Shown here in pieces: positions 63,719 to 64,000 of a stretch of 64,000 nt of DNA. The translations under genes were made by a program, and so were the position numbers. This DNA is from Asaia bogorensis NBRC 16594. Its GTDB lineage: Bacteria; Pseudomonadota; Alphaproteobacteria; Acetobacterales; Acetobacteraceae. Location: NCBI RefSeq assembly GCF_001547995.1, contig NZ_AP014690.1:2902501-2966500 (forward strand), written 5' to 3'. A model generated the notes under the pieces. It saw only the letters and a program-made list of their open reading frames with translations, had not been told where the DNA came from and searched no databases. Position 1 is the stretch's first letter, and each line of letters starts with the position of its first letter.

Positions 63719-64000
63719 ATGATTATGTCCCGTTTTCTCCGCCCGCTTCTGCCTGCGCTTTGCGCCATCATGCTGCCTTGCCTGCTGACGGGCTGCATCA
63801 CCATCGGGCCGACACGTCTGTCGCACGACCAGCTTGATTATTCGCGCGCGCTGGGCGAGGCCGAGAAGCATGCGATGCTTCTTAACATCATACGCATACG
63901 CTATGCCGACCCGCCGACCTTTCTCGATACCACACAGGTCATCGCGGGCTATCAGTTCAATCGCTCGGTCAATGGCGGGTTCAACGCCTTCCCCTCTGGC
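63719..64000 (+). CDS. Lipoprotein of unknown function (C-terminus beyond right edge)
   Basis: The first 94 codons of a gene that runs off the window. The signal region MIMSRFLRPLLPALC with lipobox LLTGC (Cys at about residue 24) predicts a membrane lipoprotein. The mature start reads DYSRALGEAEKHAMLLNIIRIR then YADPPTFLDTTQVIAGYQF (short parts), which I have seen only in uncharacterised alphaproteobacterial lipoproteins. GGAAG lies 6 nt before the ATG. Function unknown. Confidence 0.75.
   Translation, partial: MIMSRFLRPLLPALCAIMLPCLLTGCITIGPTRLSHDQLDYSRALGEAEKHAMLLNIIRIRYADPPTFLDTTQVIAGYQFNRSVNGGFNAFPSG

Noticed and set aside
1-64000. CRISPR arrays, insertion sequences and phage genes
   Set aside because: I saw no regularly spaced repeats, no transposase or integrase motifs and no structural phage proteins on either strand.

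Overview
The window looks like chromosomal DNA of an acetic acid bacterium (Alphaproteobacteria, Acetobacteraceae). This is inferred from the high GC content, the hopanoid gene set (shc and hpn genes), a 6S RNA placed between zapA and the 5-formyltetrahydrofolate cyclo-ligase gene as in many alphaproteobacteria, and the general style of the proteins. I cannot name a genus. Most of the window is core metabolism and envelope biology. I see no insertion sequence, prophage, plasmid gene or CRISPR array.

1-13 kb: a YmdB-type metallophosphoesterase (cut by the left edge), 5-formyl-THF cyclo-ligase, 6S RNA and zapA. Then an unknown gene with a ThiE-like partner, a fasciclin lipoprotein coupled to a frame-disrupted Gly/Trp-rich lipoprotein, and the elongation factor P locus (epmA and epmB divergent, efp 1.1 kb away, with an exported nuclease between). 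SuhB-type phosphatase, a three-gene operon (OmpA-like, MotA/ExbB-like, MotB/OmpA-like) and lepA follow.

14-24 kb: a glycosyltransferase, an AsmA protein, an NPP-type phosphodiesterase lipoprotein, an AzgA-like purine permease, an M20 amidohydrolase, an iron-dependent alcohol dehydrogenase, and about 790 bp without genes that carries a long perfect inverted repeat.

24-36 kb: hopanoid biosynthesis. hpnA-hpnB-hpnC and hpnD-hpnE-shc-hpnG lie on the minus strand in two blocks, split by a plus-strand cupin gene and a Tat-signal aminotransferase. hpnL and a prephenate/arogenate dehydrogenase diverge from hpnA. Together the hpn genes make squalene from farnesyl diphosphate, cyclise it to hopene and act on the side chain; hpnH is not in the window. 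Palindromic GGGGC..GCCCC repeats fill two intergenic gaps (31.0 and 36.4-36.7 kb).

36-53.5 kb: pyruvate kinase, an SH3 protein, a DsrE/E1-like sulfur-transfer pair, small envelope proteins, pdxA-pdxJ (vitamin B6), a dipeptidase, a 991-residue glycosyltransferase-like protein, secB, and lapA-pyrF-trpF.

53.5-64 kb: tRNA-Ser(GGA), a large RTX-like secreted protein beside an AT-rich gap, then a heptosyltransferase-like gene, thrS and infC. infC appears to start at an AUA codon and ends in a strong terminator. Ribokinase, a TPR protein, a YeeZ-like epimerase and a truncated lipoprotein gene reach the right edge.

Starts were chosen by reading for ribosome binding sites and family fit. All function calls rest on motif recognition without database searches.
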